Notes under the pieces: generated by a model
Databases searched by the model: none
The model's input: only the letters and a program-made list of their open reading frames with translations
Told to the model about the DNA's origin: nothing
Part shown: positions 34,308-43,761 of the stretch, piece by piece
Layout of the letters: each line of letters starts with the position of its first letter
How positions within the stretch are numbered: position 1 is the stretch's first letter
Translations under genes and position numbers: made by a program
Assembly: GCF_000968175.1 (NCBI RefSeq)
Contig: NZ_FO704551.1
Coordinates: 310,001 to 374,000 of the forward strand
Source of the DNA: Xenorhabdus poinarii G6
Lineage (GTDB): Bacteria; Pseudomonadota; Gammaproteobacteria; Enterobacterales; Enterobacteriaceae
Direction of reading: 5' to 3'
Length of the DNA stretch: 64,000 nucleotides

Positions 34308-35735
34308 GTGAGTGAAAGCAAACCAGAATTGCTCGTTAATAGTCTGGCGGACACTATCGCCCAGCGGATGCTCTATGCGGCTGGTGGCATTAGCGGCAAT
34401 ACAAAACGAACCAATATTTATTCTGAGTTCGGTTATCCCACCCGCTTAACCTTCCGTGAGTATTACAACGCCTATGAACGCAATGCGGTGGCACACGCCG
34501 CTGTACATCGCTTACTGGATGGATGCTGGCAAGATAACCCCACTATCATTGATGGTGAGGAAAAGAAAGAATCAGACGTGACCAGTGCATGGGAAACAAA
34601 AGTTACGAAGCTGCTCAAGCCGTTCTGGTCGAAAATCAAAGACGCTGATCGACGCAATATGATTGGTCATTACTCGGCACTACTGATTCAGATTCGGGAT
34701 AGCAGGACATGGAGTGAACCAGTTGATATTACCGTGGTATCGCGACTGAAAGAAGAGGCTTTGGTAAACCTGATCCCCGTCTGGGAGTCGCAACTCACTG
34801 TGGCGGAATGGGACACAGACATTAATTCAGAAACCTACGGGCAACCAAAGATGTTCAATTTTGATGAACGTCCGGTCGGTCAGGTGGAGATACAAGGTCC
34901 AGCAAAACAGCTTGCTATCCATCCATCACGAGTGATCACCTTATGCGAAGGTGCAGAAAGTGGCGATATTTTCTCCGGCACGCCTCTTCTTAGGGCTGGC
35001 TATAACAAATTATTGGATATTGAGAAAGTCAGCGGTGGCAGTTCCGAAGGTTTTCTGAAAAACGCCTCGCGCCAGATTGGGGTGGAGTTTGATAAAGAAA
35101 CGGATTTACACAATATCACCACCGCAGCAATTAAGGCGGGTTACAAAGATCTTGGTGCGGCACTGGAAGACAAAATCAGCAAGCTCAACCGTGGGACGGA
35201 TTCCGCTGCTGTCATGCAGGCAGGTAAATTAAATGTGCTGTCTGTGGCACCGGGTGATCCTACCCCCACATGGGAAGTGACCACCCGTGAATTTTGCGCC
35301 TCTGTCCAAGTCCCATTCACTATTCTGTTTGGCACACAAACTGGGAAGTTAGCCGGTGACAAAGACGATGCCACATGGAAAGTGCGCCTGAATGGGCGGC
35401 GCTGGGGCTTTTTGACGCAGTATGTGACACAGTTGATAACGAGGTTATGGGAAATCGGCATTATCGCCCCACCGTCCTCCGGTGAAGTCACCATTGCATG
35501 GTCTGACATGTTGGCCGCCAGTGAGCAAGAGAAGATCGACAATATGATTAAAATGGCTGAGGCGGCACTTAAGACTCAGCAGGCTTTCGGGACACCAATA
35601 TTCACCCCTAATGAAATTCGCACTGTAGGCGAACTGGAACCACTGGAAGACGAGCCAGAACCGCAGGGGGCAGCCGGAGATCCGTTAACTGATGACCCAG
35701 ACCAAAATCGGAACCCCGATAATACCAAGGAATAA
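34308..35735 (+). CDS. Portal protein, DUF1073 type
   Basis: A 475-residue portal of the DUF1073 family, marked by LTFREYYNAYERNAVAHAAV, RNMIGHYSALLIQIRDSRTW and LFGTQTGKLAGDKDD. It forms the ring through which DNA enters the head. The start is GTG with GGAG upstream, 12 bases after terL. Its 3' end overlaps the next gene by 44 bases and is Pro/Glu/Asp-rich. Confidence 0.9.
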   Translation: MSESKPELLVNSLADTIAQRMLYAAGGISGNTKRTNIYSEFGYPTRLTFREYYNAYERNAVAHAAVHRLLDGCWQDNPTIIDGEEKKESDVTSAWETKVTKLLKPFWSKIKDADRRNMIGHYSALLIQIRDSRTWSEPVDITVVSRLKEEALVNLIPVWESQLTVAEWDTDINSETYGQPKMFNFDERPVGQVEIQGPAKQLAIHPSRVITLCEGAESGDIFSGTPLLRAGYNKLLDIEKVSGGSSEGFLKNASRQIGVEFDKETDLHNITTAAIKAGYKDLGAALEDKISKLNRGTDSAAVMQAGKLNVLSVAPGDPTPTWEVTTREFCASVQVPFTILFGTQTGKLAGDKDDATWKVRLNGRRWGFLTQYVTQLITRLWEIGIIAPPSSGEVTIAWSDMLAASEQEKIDNMIKMAEAALKTQQAFGTPIFTPNEIRTVGELEPLEDEPEPQGAAGDPLTDDPDQNRNPDNTKE

Positions 35736-36663
35736 ACGCGACCCAACGCAATCATACCGACCCGTTAACAAGATGTTTCGTGATATTGAGAACCGATATC
35801 AGGGCATCAAGGCAGCTTTACGGAAATTGTTCGACCAGAGATTAATGGGCAGAACGATAGAAGGGAATGCTCAGAGAGCGCTTGTACTGCATGGCGACAC
35901 CCTTTATCAGGTGAATACGGGGACGTTTGTCTATGACATGACAGCCCAGCAACTGGCTGACTTGCTGGAAATCGTACAAGTCATTCTGGATGATTATTTG
36001 TTGGCTGGTGGGAAAGATCAGTTATGGGCGTTTAGTTATGTAGCGGATGAATATCAGCGAGGGACATTAAACGCCTATACCAATTTATCCGCGCAGTCAG
36101 AAATCTACGCACAGCAAACTACATTGTCTTTCCTGTTATCGACGCCAGCCTATCAAAATCAGGTAGCGTCTGCGTTTATATCAACCTATAGCGACTGGAC
36201 AGGTATTTCTGATGCGGCAAGAGCCGATCTTTCTCATGTGATAGCTGAGGCCATTGCTCGCGGCGTTAATCCGAGAGAAACCGCCGCTATCATCAGTAAA
36301 CGCTTAGATGTGTCAATGGGGATCGCCAAGAACATTGCTCAGACTGAACAGGTTGGCGCATTGCGCAAGGCTCAGTGGAATGAGACTAAGTGGACTAACG
36401 AGCGACTGGGATTGAATACTGCCCTGCTCTGGCTGTCAGCGCTCAAGCCGACAACCCGACAAGGGCACGCAGCAAGACACGGGCAAATCTACACCATAGA
36501 AGAATGTGAGGAATTCTATTCCAAAAACGGTAATCGCTATCACTGTTACTGTGCGCAACAACCTGTGGTGCTGGATGATAATGGGAAGCTGTATAACACG
36601 GGATTAACTGAACGCCTGACAGAAGAGCGTCAGGCGTGGCAGGAACCCCATTTATCTGAGTAA
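35692..36663 (+). CDS. Head morphogenesis protein (Mu gpF-like)
   Basis: A 323-residue protein with the minor-head domain in its second half (ISDAARADLSHVIAEAIARG, then KNIAQTEQVGALRKAQWNET and ending in RQGHAARHGQIYTIEE with a YHCYCAQ cysteine motif). Proteins of this family attach to the portal and are few per particle. The gene overlaps the portal gene by 44 bases in another frame. Confidence 0.87.
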   Translation: MTQTKIGTPIIPRNKRDPTQSYRPVNKMFRDIENRYQGIKAALRKLFDQRLMGRTIEGNAQRALVLHGDTLYQVNTGTFVYDMTAQQLADLLEIVQVILDDYLLAGGKDQLWAFSYVADEYQRGTLNAYTNLSAQSEIYAQQTTLSFLLSTPAYQNQVASAFISTYSDWTGISDAARADLSHVIAEAIARGVNPRETAAIISKRLDVSMGIAKNIAQTEQVGALRKAQWNETKWTNERLGLNTALLWLSALKPTTRQGHAARHGQIYTIEECEEFYSKNGNRYHCYCAQQPVVLDDNGKLYNTGLTERLTEERQAWQEPHLSE

Positions 36664-36683
36664 CAATTCAAAGAGGTCATAGC

Positions 36684-38066
36684 ATGAAGCTATCCGGCAT
36701 TCATGTTAAATCACTGGCCCTAAACTCCTCCAATATCTCAGCAGAAACCATTGACGGCGATGTGCATATCGTCATTCGTGGCGTTGTGCCTGTGGTTGAT
36801 GATGTTGTGATGAACGGAGGGCTGTATCCGGCTGGTGAAATTAACAAAAGCTATAAATCCATAGAAGGCAAACAGATGCCTTTGGGACATCCCAGCATTG
36901 ACGGTCAGTATGTCTCTGCTGATGTTCCCCGTGCCGTTAATCAGTTTCATGTTGGCGCATGGGCTGAGAATGTCCGCAAGGACGGCGATCGGGTTGTCAT
37001 GGACATGAAGATCAACCGCCGCTATGCAGAGTCTACAGAGAAAGGTAAGGCTTTGTTGCAACGTCTTGATGACATGATGACGAACAACAACGCGGAACCT
37101 ATCCATGTTTCTACAGGGTTATTGCTACAGCGGGAGCAAAACAGCGGTAAATCAAAAGGGAAAAAGTACAGTTGGGTAGCCCGTAATATGCAGTTCGACC
37201 ATGTGGCTATTCTTCCTCCTGATGAACCGGGCGCTGCGACACCCGATGATGGTGTGGGCATTTTTGTTAATTCTGACGGTGAAAAATTAGAGGTTGAAAC
37301 GGTCAATCTCTCTGATGCGTCAAATTGCACAAAAGAAGGGGTGATCGATAAGGCGAAGTTCTTCTTCACCAATGCGTCCAACTTCTCATTTGATGACATT
37401 TACTCCGCGCTCAGGGATAAGCTCAGGGCTACTTATCCAGACGATGACTATCCCTATGCTGAAAGCGTTTGGCCGGACAAATTCATCTATTACCACGCTG
37501 GTAAAACCTACCGACAAAAATATCTCATGAACGATGACGGCACCGCCGAACTCGTTGGAGAGCCTGTTGAAGTTGTGCGCAAGCCAACTGAATACGAAGA
37601 AATCAAAACCAATAAGGAACACGATCCGATGAAAGACATGATTGTTAACGCCCTGAAAGTCGCAGGCAAGGAAACAGAGGGTAAATCTGACACTGAACTG
37701 TTTGCTGCCTATAACGCCCTCAAGGAGGAAGAGAAAAAGAATCAGGAAGACCAAAACAAGGGTAAGAAAGAAGAGGAAGAAAAGGCGAAACAGAGCGCCA
37801 GTAACTCTGCTGAGGCACCAGCTTGGTTCAAGGCGTTCGCCGATAAGCTGACTGCGATTGAATCTGGTTTGACTGCGAACGCCGACAAAGAAAAGGCCGA
37901 CAAGCGCGCTGCGGTGAAAGCCAAGTTCTGGCTGGATGATACCGCCGTTAATGCACTGGATGGCGCGGCACTCGATGGGTTCTATGCGCAATGCCACACC
38001 TCAACCGGACTCAATTCATCATTCACAAACAACAATTCTGAATCATTCACATCTATGCCGGAGTAA
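36684..38066 (+). CDS. DUF2213 protein, prohead protease plus scaffold-like tail
   Basis: A 460-residue protein. Residues ~1-200 match DUF2213 (VMNGGLYPAGEINKSYKSIE, MPLGHPSIDGQYVSA, MQFDHVAILPPDEPGAATP), believed to be a prohead maturation protease with a His in QFDHVAI. The C-terminal third is a charged helical region (EEEKKNQEDQNKGKKEEEEK) like an internal scaffold. It precedes the decoration and major capsid genes, as head protease-scaffold fusions do. Confidence 0.82.
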   Translation: MKLSGIHVKSLALNSSNISAETIDGDVHIVIRGVVPVVDDVVMNGGLYPAGEINKSYKSIEGKQMPLGHPSIDGQYVSADVPRAVNQFHVGAWAENVRKDGDRVVMDMKINRRYAESTEKGKALLQRLDDMMTNNNAEPIHVSTGLLLQREQNSGKSKGKKYSWVARNMQFDHVAILPPDEPGAATPDDGVGIFVNSDGEKLEVETVNLSDASNCTKEGVIDKAKFFFTNASNFSFDDIYSALRDKLRATYPDDDYPYAESVWPDKFIYYHAGKTYRQKYLMNDDGTAELVGEPVEVVRKPTEYEEIKTNKEHDPMKDMIVNALKVAGKETEGKSDTELFAAYNALKEEEKKNQEDQNKGKKEEEEKAKQSASNSAEAPAWFKAFADKLTAIESGLTANADKEKADKRAAVKAKFWLDDTAVNALDGAALDGFYAQCHTSTGLNSSFTNNNSESFTSMPE

Positions 38067-38071
38067 ATAAC

Positions 38072-38500
38072 ATGGCGAAAAATGGAAAGCGCGTTATTCA
38101 TGCAGGGGGTTTGTTCCCCAACCCAATGCTGAACCGAGAAGGTGCTGCGGCAGTTGATACCCTGCCCGGCACCATTGGTTATTTTGAGGCAGGCAAATTC
38201 AAAGCCTCAGTCGATGGCAAAGAAGCGGCAATCCTCTCTGTCGCTAATATCGATTATCTGCGTTGTCAGACGGTGGATGATCCTGTCACGGTGGGTGAAA
38301 TCGTTGTCGGTATGCAGCCGATGGCAGGCATGTTCCTGAATGTTCGTGCGACTGAGGGGGCATACAAAAAGGGGCAACCTGTGGCAGTCACTAACGGCCA
38401 AATTAAGGCGAGTGGTGATGGCGCTGTCGTTTTTGCCTATGTTGAAGAAGACAGCATCACCGCAAAAGCAGGTGATCTGGTTCGCGTGGTGTTTAAATAA
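38072..38500 (+). CDS. Head decoration / structural cement protein
   Basis: A 142-residue beta-rich protein (GTIGYFEAGKFKASVDGKEA, KKGQPVAVTNGQIKASGDGA, EEDSITAKAGDLVRVVFK) of the type that precedes the major capsid gene and stabilises the capsid surface. Identification rests on composition and position. It starts 6 bases after the DUF2213 gene. Confidence 0.72.
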   Translation: MAKNGKRVIHAGGLFPNPMLNREGAAAVDTLPGTIGYFEAGKFKASVDGKEAAILSVANIDYLRCQTVDDPVTVGEIVVGMQPMAGMFLNVRATEGAYKKGQPVAVTNGQIKASGDGAVVFAYVEEDSITAKAGDLVRVVFK

Positions 38501-38510
38501 GGAGAACTGA

Positions 38511-39587
38511 ATGTTTTATTTTTCAACCAAAAAGGCTACCGAAACCGGAAACCTTGAGGCTAACCAAGCTCAGTTTAGTGAGCTGACACTGGCGCGTAAC
38601 TCATCTGCTCAGGCGGTAGCTGATTTTATTTCTCGTGCCCGCTTTCGTGTTGAAGATGCCCCGCGCCTCGATGCGGTTAATGCTGTCGATGATATTCGCC
38701 GCTTATATCGGACGTATGACCAGACAGTATTGGCTGAATTTGAGCCGAATACAGAGTTCACGCTGCTCAATGACTTGATGCCACTATCGCGCTCTGTTCG
38801 TCTGGAAGAGTCAGTGTATGAGTATGCCCGAACAGGCGGTACGGGCTGGGCGCATACGTCAATGTCCGGCCAGATTGGTGCAGCTCTGGATGCACGTTCT
38901 TACAGCTTTGACGGTACGATGGTGCCAATTCACGATACGGGCTTTAAGTTCAATTGGCGCGATCCGGTATTTAACAAAGGCTCTGCGCTGGCTTCATTGT
39001 CTGATGCGCAGGCCGACTCAGTGAAAGTTGTTCGTCGTAAGTATCTCGACTTTATCTGGAATGGCTTCCGTGACAGTGAAGGCAATTTCATTAAGTTTGA
39101 TGATAAGACGTGGAAAGGCTTGCGCGCTGATGAGCGTATCGCACAAGTCACGCTGAACGTCGATCACACCACGAGTACAGATGGTCAGGCAATGCGTAGT
39201 GAAGTTATGAAAGTGCGTGACGTGCTGAAATTACAAAACTACCAATACGGCGCTCAAACGTGGTATGTATCAGGTGAAATCCTGTCTAACTGGGAAAAAC
39301 TGTATTACGACGTTAACCAGACTCGTACTGTTCTTGAGGAAATCAAGAAAATCACTGGCATTTCTGACATCAAAGAAGACTTTGAGCTGAAAGGCAATGA
39401 AATAGTGATCGTGCCTCTTGGTGCCGGCGTCATCGCTCCGATTGTTGGACAGGCTTTCGGCACGGTTGCGGATCCACGCCAGTTCTATAACTCCGACTAT
39501 GTATGGCGCACATGGGGGGCTGCTGGCCTGATGGTTAAGCAGGATATTAACGGGCGCTTCTCGGTCATCCACGCCAAAGGCAAGTAA
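38511..39587 (+). CDS. Major capsid protein
   Basis: A 358-residue protein with the composition and position of a major capsid protein: it follows protease/scaffold and decoration genes. Visible blocks are ADFISRARFRVEDAPRLDAV, SVYEYARTGGTGWAHTSMSG and a C-terminal YNSDYVWRTWGAAGLMVKQD. It probably folds as an HK97-type shell protein. GGAG precedes the ATG. Confidence 0.88.
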   Translation: MFYFSTKKATETGNLEANQAQFSELTLARNSSAQAVADFISRARFRVEDAPRLDAVNAVDDIRRLYRTYDQTVLAEFEPNTEFTLLNDLMPLSRSVRLEESVYEYARTGGTGWAHTSMSGQIGAALDARSYSFDGTMVPIHDTGFKFNWRDPVFNKGSALASLSDAQADSVKVVRRKYLDFIWNGFRDSEGNFIKFDDKTWKGLRADERIAQVTLNVDHTTSTDGQAMRSEVMKVRDVLKLQNYQYGAQTWYVSGEILSNWEKLYYDVNQTRTVLEEIKKITGISDIKEDFELKGNEIVIVPLGAGVIAPIVGQAFGTVADPRQFYNSDYVWRTWGAAGLMVKQDINGRFSVIHAKGK

Positions 39588-39596
39588 GGGGGATTT

Positions 39597-39809
39597 ATGG
39601 CACTGGTAAAAGTTGTTTCAAATAACTTCTTTGCTGGTGCCGACCTCAAAAAGCTAGAGGTTGGTGCTCAGTTAGACGTGTCGGAAGAAAACGCCGCAGC
39701 ATGGATTAAGACGGGATTAGTCGAGCCGATAGGCAAAAAAGAGCTTGAAGTGGCAACTCCGACAAAACAAAAAAGCAAAGGCAAAAAAGATGGTGATAAC
39801 ACTGGGTGA
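39597..39809 (+). CDS. Small head-region protein
   Basis: A 70-residue protein, N-terminal beta-like part (VVSNNFFAGADLKKLEVGAQ) and a Lys-rich tail. Not recognised. Small proteins of this kind commonly lie after the capsid gene. Ends inside the start of the next gene. Confidence 0.6.
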   Translation: MALVKVVSNNFFAGADLKKLEVGAQLDVSEENAAAWIKTGLVEPIGKKELEVATPTKQKSKGKKDGDNTG

Positions 39810-40155
39810 TATCAAGCCGATGATCGCCGAGCTGGGTTTCACATTGCCTGATTCTGTACTGGAATTGCTCTTGGAGCAGGTGAATGTAACCTCGGAGTGT
39901 ATGACGGCTCAGGGTTATGAGGACAACCTGCAAAAACTCCTGCTTATCTATGCCGCTGTCCGTCTGGCTTCCCTGTCCGGTGCAAGAAAAATTGCCTCAC
40001 AGGGTTCGCCCTCCGGTGGTTCGCGTTCATTCAATTACGATTCAGCCGGCACGGATTATTTGCTGAAACAAATCAGGATCTGGGATAAACAAGGCTGCCT
40101 GTCCGGTTTGCCGCTGGAAAGTAAATTAGTCGGCTTCTTTGATGTGGTGGGGTGA
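39790..40155 (+). CDS. Putative head-tail connector (adaptor)
   Basis: A 121-residue helical protein (ITLGDIKPMIAELGFTLPDS...). Its place directly after the capsid genes, and its size, fit the gp6-type adaptor that docks on the portal. The ATG at 39790 was preferred to one 45 bases upstream because it overlaps the previous gene least. The family is not certain. Confidence 0.6.
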   Translation: MVITLGDIKPMIAELGFTLPDSVLELLLEQVNVTSECMTAQGYEDNLQKLLLIYAAVRLASLSGARKIASQGSPSGGSRSFNYDSAGTDYLLKQIRIWDKQGCLSGLPLESKLVGFFDVVG

Positions 40156-40157
40156 TC

Positions 40158-40505
40158 ATGAGCAGTGTTGCTAATTGGGCTTATACCGCCCCCTGTACCT
40201 TCTGGCAGCGACTGGGGAATGATGAGTATGGCAAATCCCTTGGCTATGGGGAGCCACGAATCATCATGTGTGATTATCAGGGTGGGTTGTCCAGCAAAAT
40301 ATCAGGAGTGGGTGCTGAACTGGTTGCCAAAAACACGTTCTGGACTGAGTTTGCTGATGCGTCTACAGGGGATTACATCCTGATTGGCGAGTCATCCAAT
40401 CCAGACCCTATTGCGGCAGGGGCTGACGAAATCAAACATCTCGTTCGCTATGCAGACACATTCGAGCGCATGGCGGATGACTATGCGTTGGTTACAGGGG
40501 TGTGA
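40158..40505 (+). CDS. Putative head-tail stopper / completion protein
   Basis: A 115-residue protein with TFWTEFADASTGDYILIGES and VRYADTFERMADDYAL, of the size and position of head completion proteins. An in-frame GTG lies two codons upstream. Assignment is by position. Confidence 0.6.
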   Translation: MSSVANWAYTAPCTFWQRLGNDEYGKSLGYGEPRIIMCDYQGGLSSKISGVGAELVAKNTFWTEFADASTGDYILIGESSNPDPIAAGADEIKHLVRYADTFERMADDYALVTGV

Positions 40506-40506
40506 T

Positions 40507-40875
40507 ATGGGCGTAAAAGTCAAAGGCATTAAAAAAGCACAAACCCGGCTCAATGCGTTAATCGGCGATATTCGAGGAAGGAAAGTGGTTCGAGCCATGT
40601 ATAAGGCTTTGTATATTGGCAGTGCTCAAGCCAGCCTCTACACCCCCATCGACACATCCACACTCATTAACTCTCAATTCCGTGATGTTCGCGTTGATGG
40701 CGTGAGGCTGACCGGGCGTGTGGGGTATTCGGCAAACTATGCCGTTTATGTCCATGATCCAGAAGTTAAACAAGACTTCCGCAGGGCAACCGCGAAGAAA
40801 GAGTTTTTGAAATTGGGCTTTAATGAGATGAGAAGCCAGATAGATAAGGCTGTCGCACAGGAGCTGAAACTATGA
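40507..40875 (+). CDS. HK97 gp10-like neck protein
   Basis: A 122-residue basic protein with TRLNALIGDIRGRKVVRAMY and the motif ANYAVYVHDPEVKQDF typical of gp10-like neck proteins (a YAxYVH pattern near the C terminus). The ATG at 40507 begins two bases after the upstream stop. It connects the head to the tail terminator. Confidence 0.78.
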   Translation: MGVKVKGIKKAQTRLNALIGDIRGRKVVRAMYKALYIGSAQASLYTPIDTSTLINSQFRDVRVDGVRLTGRVGYSANYAVYVHDPEVKQDFRRATAKKEFLKLGFNEMRSQIDKAVAQELKL

Positions 40876-41246
40876 TTGCCTTTGAGCAATTTCGCCATTA
40901 TCTGGCAAAAGCCGGGTTGACTGACGGTTTTAAAGTGCAGATGGCGAGCTGGATTGAGCAAAAAGGTGACGGCGGGAAAGTGCAGTACATGGTTTTTCAG
41001 CCTGCCGGTGGAACCGGGCGACTGGATGATATCAGTGCGGATGACAATGTACAGGTAATACTGGTCAGCGGCCAGAATGACCCACAGCCGGTTATCCAGC
41101 GAGCACAGGACATCCTCAATTACGTCGCCGCCAACCCGGACGATGACTGCCTGAATGCCGTTTTTAATCTGGGTGGTATGCCAACCCCCATCCCCACACA
41201 AGAGAACCGATATATCATCCGGTTACTCTTTCGTTGCACATCATAA
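40872..41246 (+). CDS. Tail terminator protein
   Basis: A 124-residue protein (MIAFEQFRHYLAKAGLTDGF..., QYMVFQPAGGTGRLDDISAD) of the lambda gpU-like class by size, position and alpha/beta pattern. It overlaps the neck gene by four bases. The tail tube gene follows after 49 bases. Confidence 0.72.
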   Translation: MIAFEQFRHYLAKAGLTDGFKVQMASWIEQKGDGGKVQYMVFQPAGGTGRLDDISADDNVQVILVSGQNDPQPVIQRAQDILNYVAANPDDDCLNAVFNLGGMPTPIPTQENRYIIRLLFRCTS

Positions 41247-41295
41247 TCAGGTCGCTTAGGCGGCCTTTTTTCATTGTTATTAAAAGAGGTTATTT

Positions 41296-42048
41296 ATGGC
41301 AAATTGCCCGGTAGAAACCAATAAATTGATTGGCCGTAATGCCATTATCCGCATTGCGCAGGGTTGCCCTGACGCAGTCCCCGATCAATCTGCATTTTTC
41401 CGAATTGGTGCATTGACCACCAAATCCTTTGACTTGTCCCCCAACACGCTGACCTCAGAGGCGGATGATTCAAAGGGGCTGGTGGAAAGTATTGTCACCA
41501 GTATGGATTTAACCATCAGCTTTGACGGTGAATATCGCAAGCGGGATAAAGCGGACGACTTTGGTCCATTGCGCTTGCTGCGGGAGATCCCGAAAGAAGT
41601 TCAAGCCGGTCGTCAGCCCTCGTATTGGGTACAAATGGACTTTACCGGAGAAGATACGTTTGTGTTGCAGGGGTATATGGTTTTCACCTCCTGGTCATCT
41701 CAATTTGGTGCGAATGAAGTGGCGACCTATTCCGGTGAATTGAAGGTCAGTGATGCTGATACGGTTGATTGGTTGATCGAAGAAGTCGCGGTGCAATCGG
41801 TCGCGGTTAACCCGCCCTCATTAACTGTTGCCACAGGGAAGACGAATTCGTTTAGCGTCAATGTCAGCCCCACTAATGCCACCAATAAAAACTACACGGT
41901 GATGTCGGATAAAACCAACATCGCTACCGTGAGTAAGATCGGTAATGTGGTGACAGTGAAAGGCATTGCAGAAGGTGCCGCAAATATCACAGTTACCACG
42001 GAAGATGGCAGAAAAACCGCGAAATGTGCCATTACGGTCACTGCTTAA
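41296..42048 (+). CDS. Major tail tube protein with C-terminal Ig-like domain
   Basis: A 250-residue protein. Residues ~1-160 form the tube domain (VETNKLIGRNAIIRIAQGC, DLTISFDGEYRKRDKADDFG). Residues ~168-250 are a bacterial Ig-like (Big_2) domain (VNPPSLTVATGKTNSFSVNV, ITVTTEDGRKTAKCAITVTA) that should decorate the outside of the tail and may bind cell surfaces. Lambda gpV has a comparable extra domain. Confidence 0.87.
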   Translation: MANCPVETNKLIGRNAIIRIAQGCPDAVPDQSAFFRIGALTTKSFDLSPNTLTSEADDSKGLVESIVTSMDLTISFDGEYRKRDKADDFGPLRLLREIPKEVQAGRQPSYWVQMDFTGEDTFVLQGYMVFTSWSSQFGANEVATYSGELKVSDADTVDWLIEEVAVQSVAVNPPSLTVATGKTNSFSVNVSPTNATNKNYTVMSDKTNIATVSKIGNVVTVKGIAEGAANITVTTEDGRKTAKCAITVTA

Positions 42049-42097
42049 TATTACAAAGGGTACTTGAAAGTGCCCTTGATAATGTTCTGGAGGCTTT

Positions 42098-42784
42098 ATG
42101 ACACCCATTATTGATATTGGGGAGATGGTTATTTCCACTGATAAATCAGATTTTTTACTTCGCCCTTCGCTGGTGGCTATGACACGCATTGGCACACCCA
42201 AACAAATTGTTGACGCATACACGCTGCTCAATGGCGCAGAGACACAATCGTTAATTAACCGCGCAATGCTGGCCTATGGTTCGGTTCCTGACTGGCTGAT
42301 TAAGATAATGCGTAAGCCTGCATTTGGCCGCAATATCCTGTCAACGGCCATGATGGTGATACAGGCGTGTTGTGAAGATGATGCTGATGAACTGATCGGC
42401 GAATGGCGTCCGGGGCGAAGAGGGATTATCTATCGTCCGGGGAAAGCCCCTATTAATGACATCATCGTCATTGCTCAGGAACTGGTGACGCATGGTGTTA
42501 TTGGTAAGGTCAAGATCAGGAAGCTCCAGCGTAATGAAGGGACAGAAGCGTATTCCGATCAATTTAATGCGGTCGAATATATCAATGCGGCGCGTATTCA
42601 CTTCGCTATGTCACGGAATGAGGCAGAACGATTAACGATGACCGAGTTCCAGATGATGCTGAAAACCAAGTTCCCTGACGAAAAAGGGTTCACGCGCGAA
42701 GAATATGACGCGGTCATCGAGGCCGATGATAAACGCACTCGTGATCTGCTCAGTGGTAAACGAAGATTGGTGAGCATGAAATAA
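42098..42784 (+). CDS. Tail assembly chaperone (DUF6246-like)
   Basis: A 228-residue protein that starts with MTPIIDIGEMVISTDKSDFL and LRPSLVAMTRIGTP, the start of DUF6246 proteins, and ends with a Lys/Arg-rich helical part. In this tail type it takes the place of lambda G/GT. I see no clear slippery site near its end. The tape measure, which normally follows at once, is 4.1 kb downstream because of an inserted island. Confidence 0.72.
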   Translation: MTPIIDIGEMVISTDKSDFLLRPSLVAMTRIGTPKQIVDAYTLLNGAETQSLINRAMLAYGSVPDWLIKIMRKPAFGRNILSTAMMVIQACCEDDADELIGEWRPGRRGIIYRPGKAPINDIIVIAQELVTHGVIGKVKIRKLQRNEGTEAYSDQFNAVEYINAARIHFAMSRNEAERLTMTEFQMMLKTKFPDEKGFTREEYDAVIEADDKRTRDLLSGKRRLVSMK

Positions 42785-43016
42785 TCCAACAGAGGCATGG
42801 TATATCAAAATCTGAAAAATTAGCCTTGCTGCAAGGTAAATACCGGTTATTTGATAGAATTTGCTAACTTATTAGCGTCTTTTAGAGATAATAACGGATA
42901 AATACCCATTATCTATGTACAAATAGTTGATTATTCGAGGTATCTCTCAGTTTTAAATTAACGTTATTTACAAAAGGTTACAGTCACGTAATTAATAGTT
43001 TCTATAAGAAATAATA

Positions 43017-43048
43017 AAACCCCTAACTATGGCTGTAGTCAGGGGTTT
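43017..43048 (+). promoter_or_regulatory. Hairpin that covers the antirepressor ribosome binding site
   Basis: AAACCCCT (43017-43024) pairs with AGGGGTTT (43041-43048) and ACTA with TAGT inside. The only ribosome binding site of the next gene (AGGGG, 43041-43045) lies in the 3' arm, and its ATG follows directly at 43049. On the minus strand the hairpin ends in T-rich sequence and may also terminate. Confidence 0.6.
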
Positions 43049-43642
43049 ATGAATTGTCCAGTATTGATTAGGAACATAGACGTGATCATTGTAGCAGTGA
43101 AGAAAGTGAGTCCAACAATCAGCGTTCCACTCTGTGGCGCAGATCTCTATATCGTGGACTATCACGGTCAACCGTATGTACCGATAAAACCGATTGCTGA
43201 AGGCATGGGGCTGAATTGGGCTTCGCAGTTCACAAAACTGAAAACTCGTTTTCAGCAAGTAGAGAAGATCTCAATACCAACAAAGCACGGCTTGAGAACC
43301 ATGAGTTGCCTGGCGCTTGATGAACTCGCTGACTGGTTGGATATGATCAACCCCAGAAAAGTGAAGGCGGCTATAAGAAATAATGTTGTTTGGTATCAGG
43401 AGGAGTGCCACGGTGTGCTGTCTACTTACTGGATAGCAAATGAAGAAAAAAGGAAGGCACCGGTAAGACCTCAGCCTTGCTATAGATTCCTCGTCAAAAT
43501 GGAGGTTCATGATCGCTATCTTAATAAAACGGATATTTTCACCGGTAGAACAGAGACGCCAGAAAACATTATCACTGGCGTTGCCCGTCAATACGGATAT
43601 TACATTGAAAATATGATCTCACTGCCAATGCATAGGGTTTAA
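43049..43642 (+). CDS. P22_AR_N-type phage antirepressor
   Basis: A 197-residue protein. Residues ~20-130 match the antirepressor N-terminal domain (YIVDYHGQPYVPIKPIAEGM, KHGLRTMSCLALDELADWLD, RNNVVWYQEEC). The last ~55 residues (VKMEVHDRYLNKTDIFTGRT onward) recur in the protein at 45300-45839. Antirepressors of this class inactivate phage repressors. A start at GTG 43082 is also possible. The upstream hairpin may restrict translation. Confidence 0.8.
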   Translation: MNCPVLIRNIDVIIVAVKKVSPTISVPLCGADLYIVDYHGQPYVPIKPIAEGMGLNWASQFTKLKTRFQQVEKISIPTKHGLRTMSCLALDELADWLDMINPRKVKAAIRNNVVWYQEECHGVLSTYWIANEEKRKAPVRPQPCYRFLVKMEVHDRYLNKTDIFTGRTETPENIITGVARQYGYYIENMISLPMHRV

Positions 43643-43724
43643 ATCATTCGCATTGCAAAAGGCAAAGAGGCAGCCTGACATCAAATAATCTTCCCGGCCT
43701 CGCCGAAGCGGGGTTTCCATTTCC

Positions 43725-43746
43725 AAAGCCCTCATGGGGCTTTTTT
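43725..43746 (+). terminator. Terminator after the first antirepressor
   Basis: AAAGCCC TCAT GGGGCTTT followed by TTTTTT. It separates the antirepressor from the convergent regulator gene at 43762. Confidence 0.82.
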
Positions 43747-43761
43747 GTCCGTTGCAAATGG

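Noticed and set aside
42785..43016. Possible frameshift-extended tail chaperone (GT-type)
   Set aside because: No slippery heptamer near the stop and no extended frame downstream.
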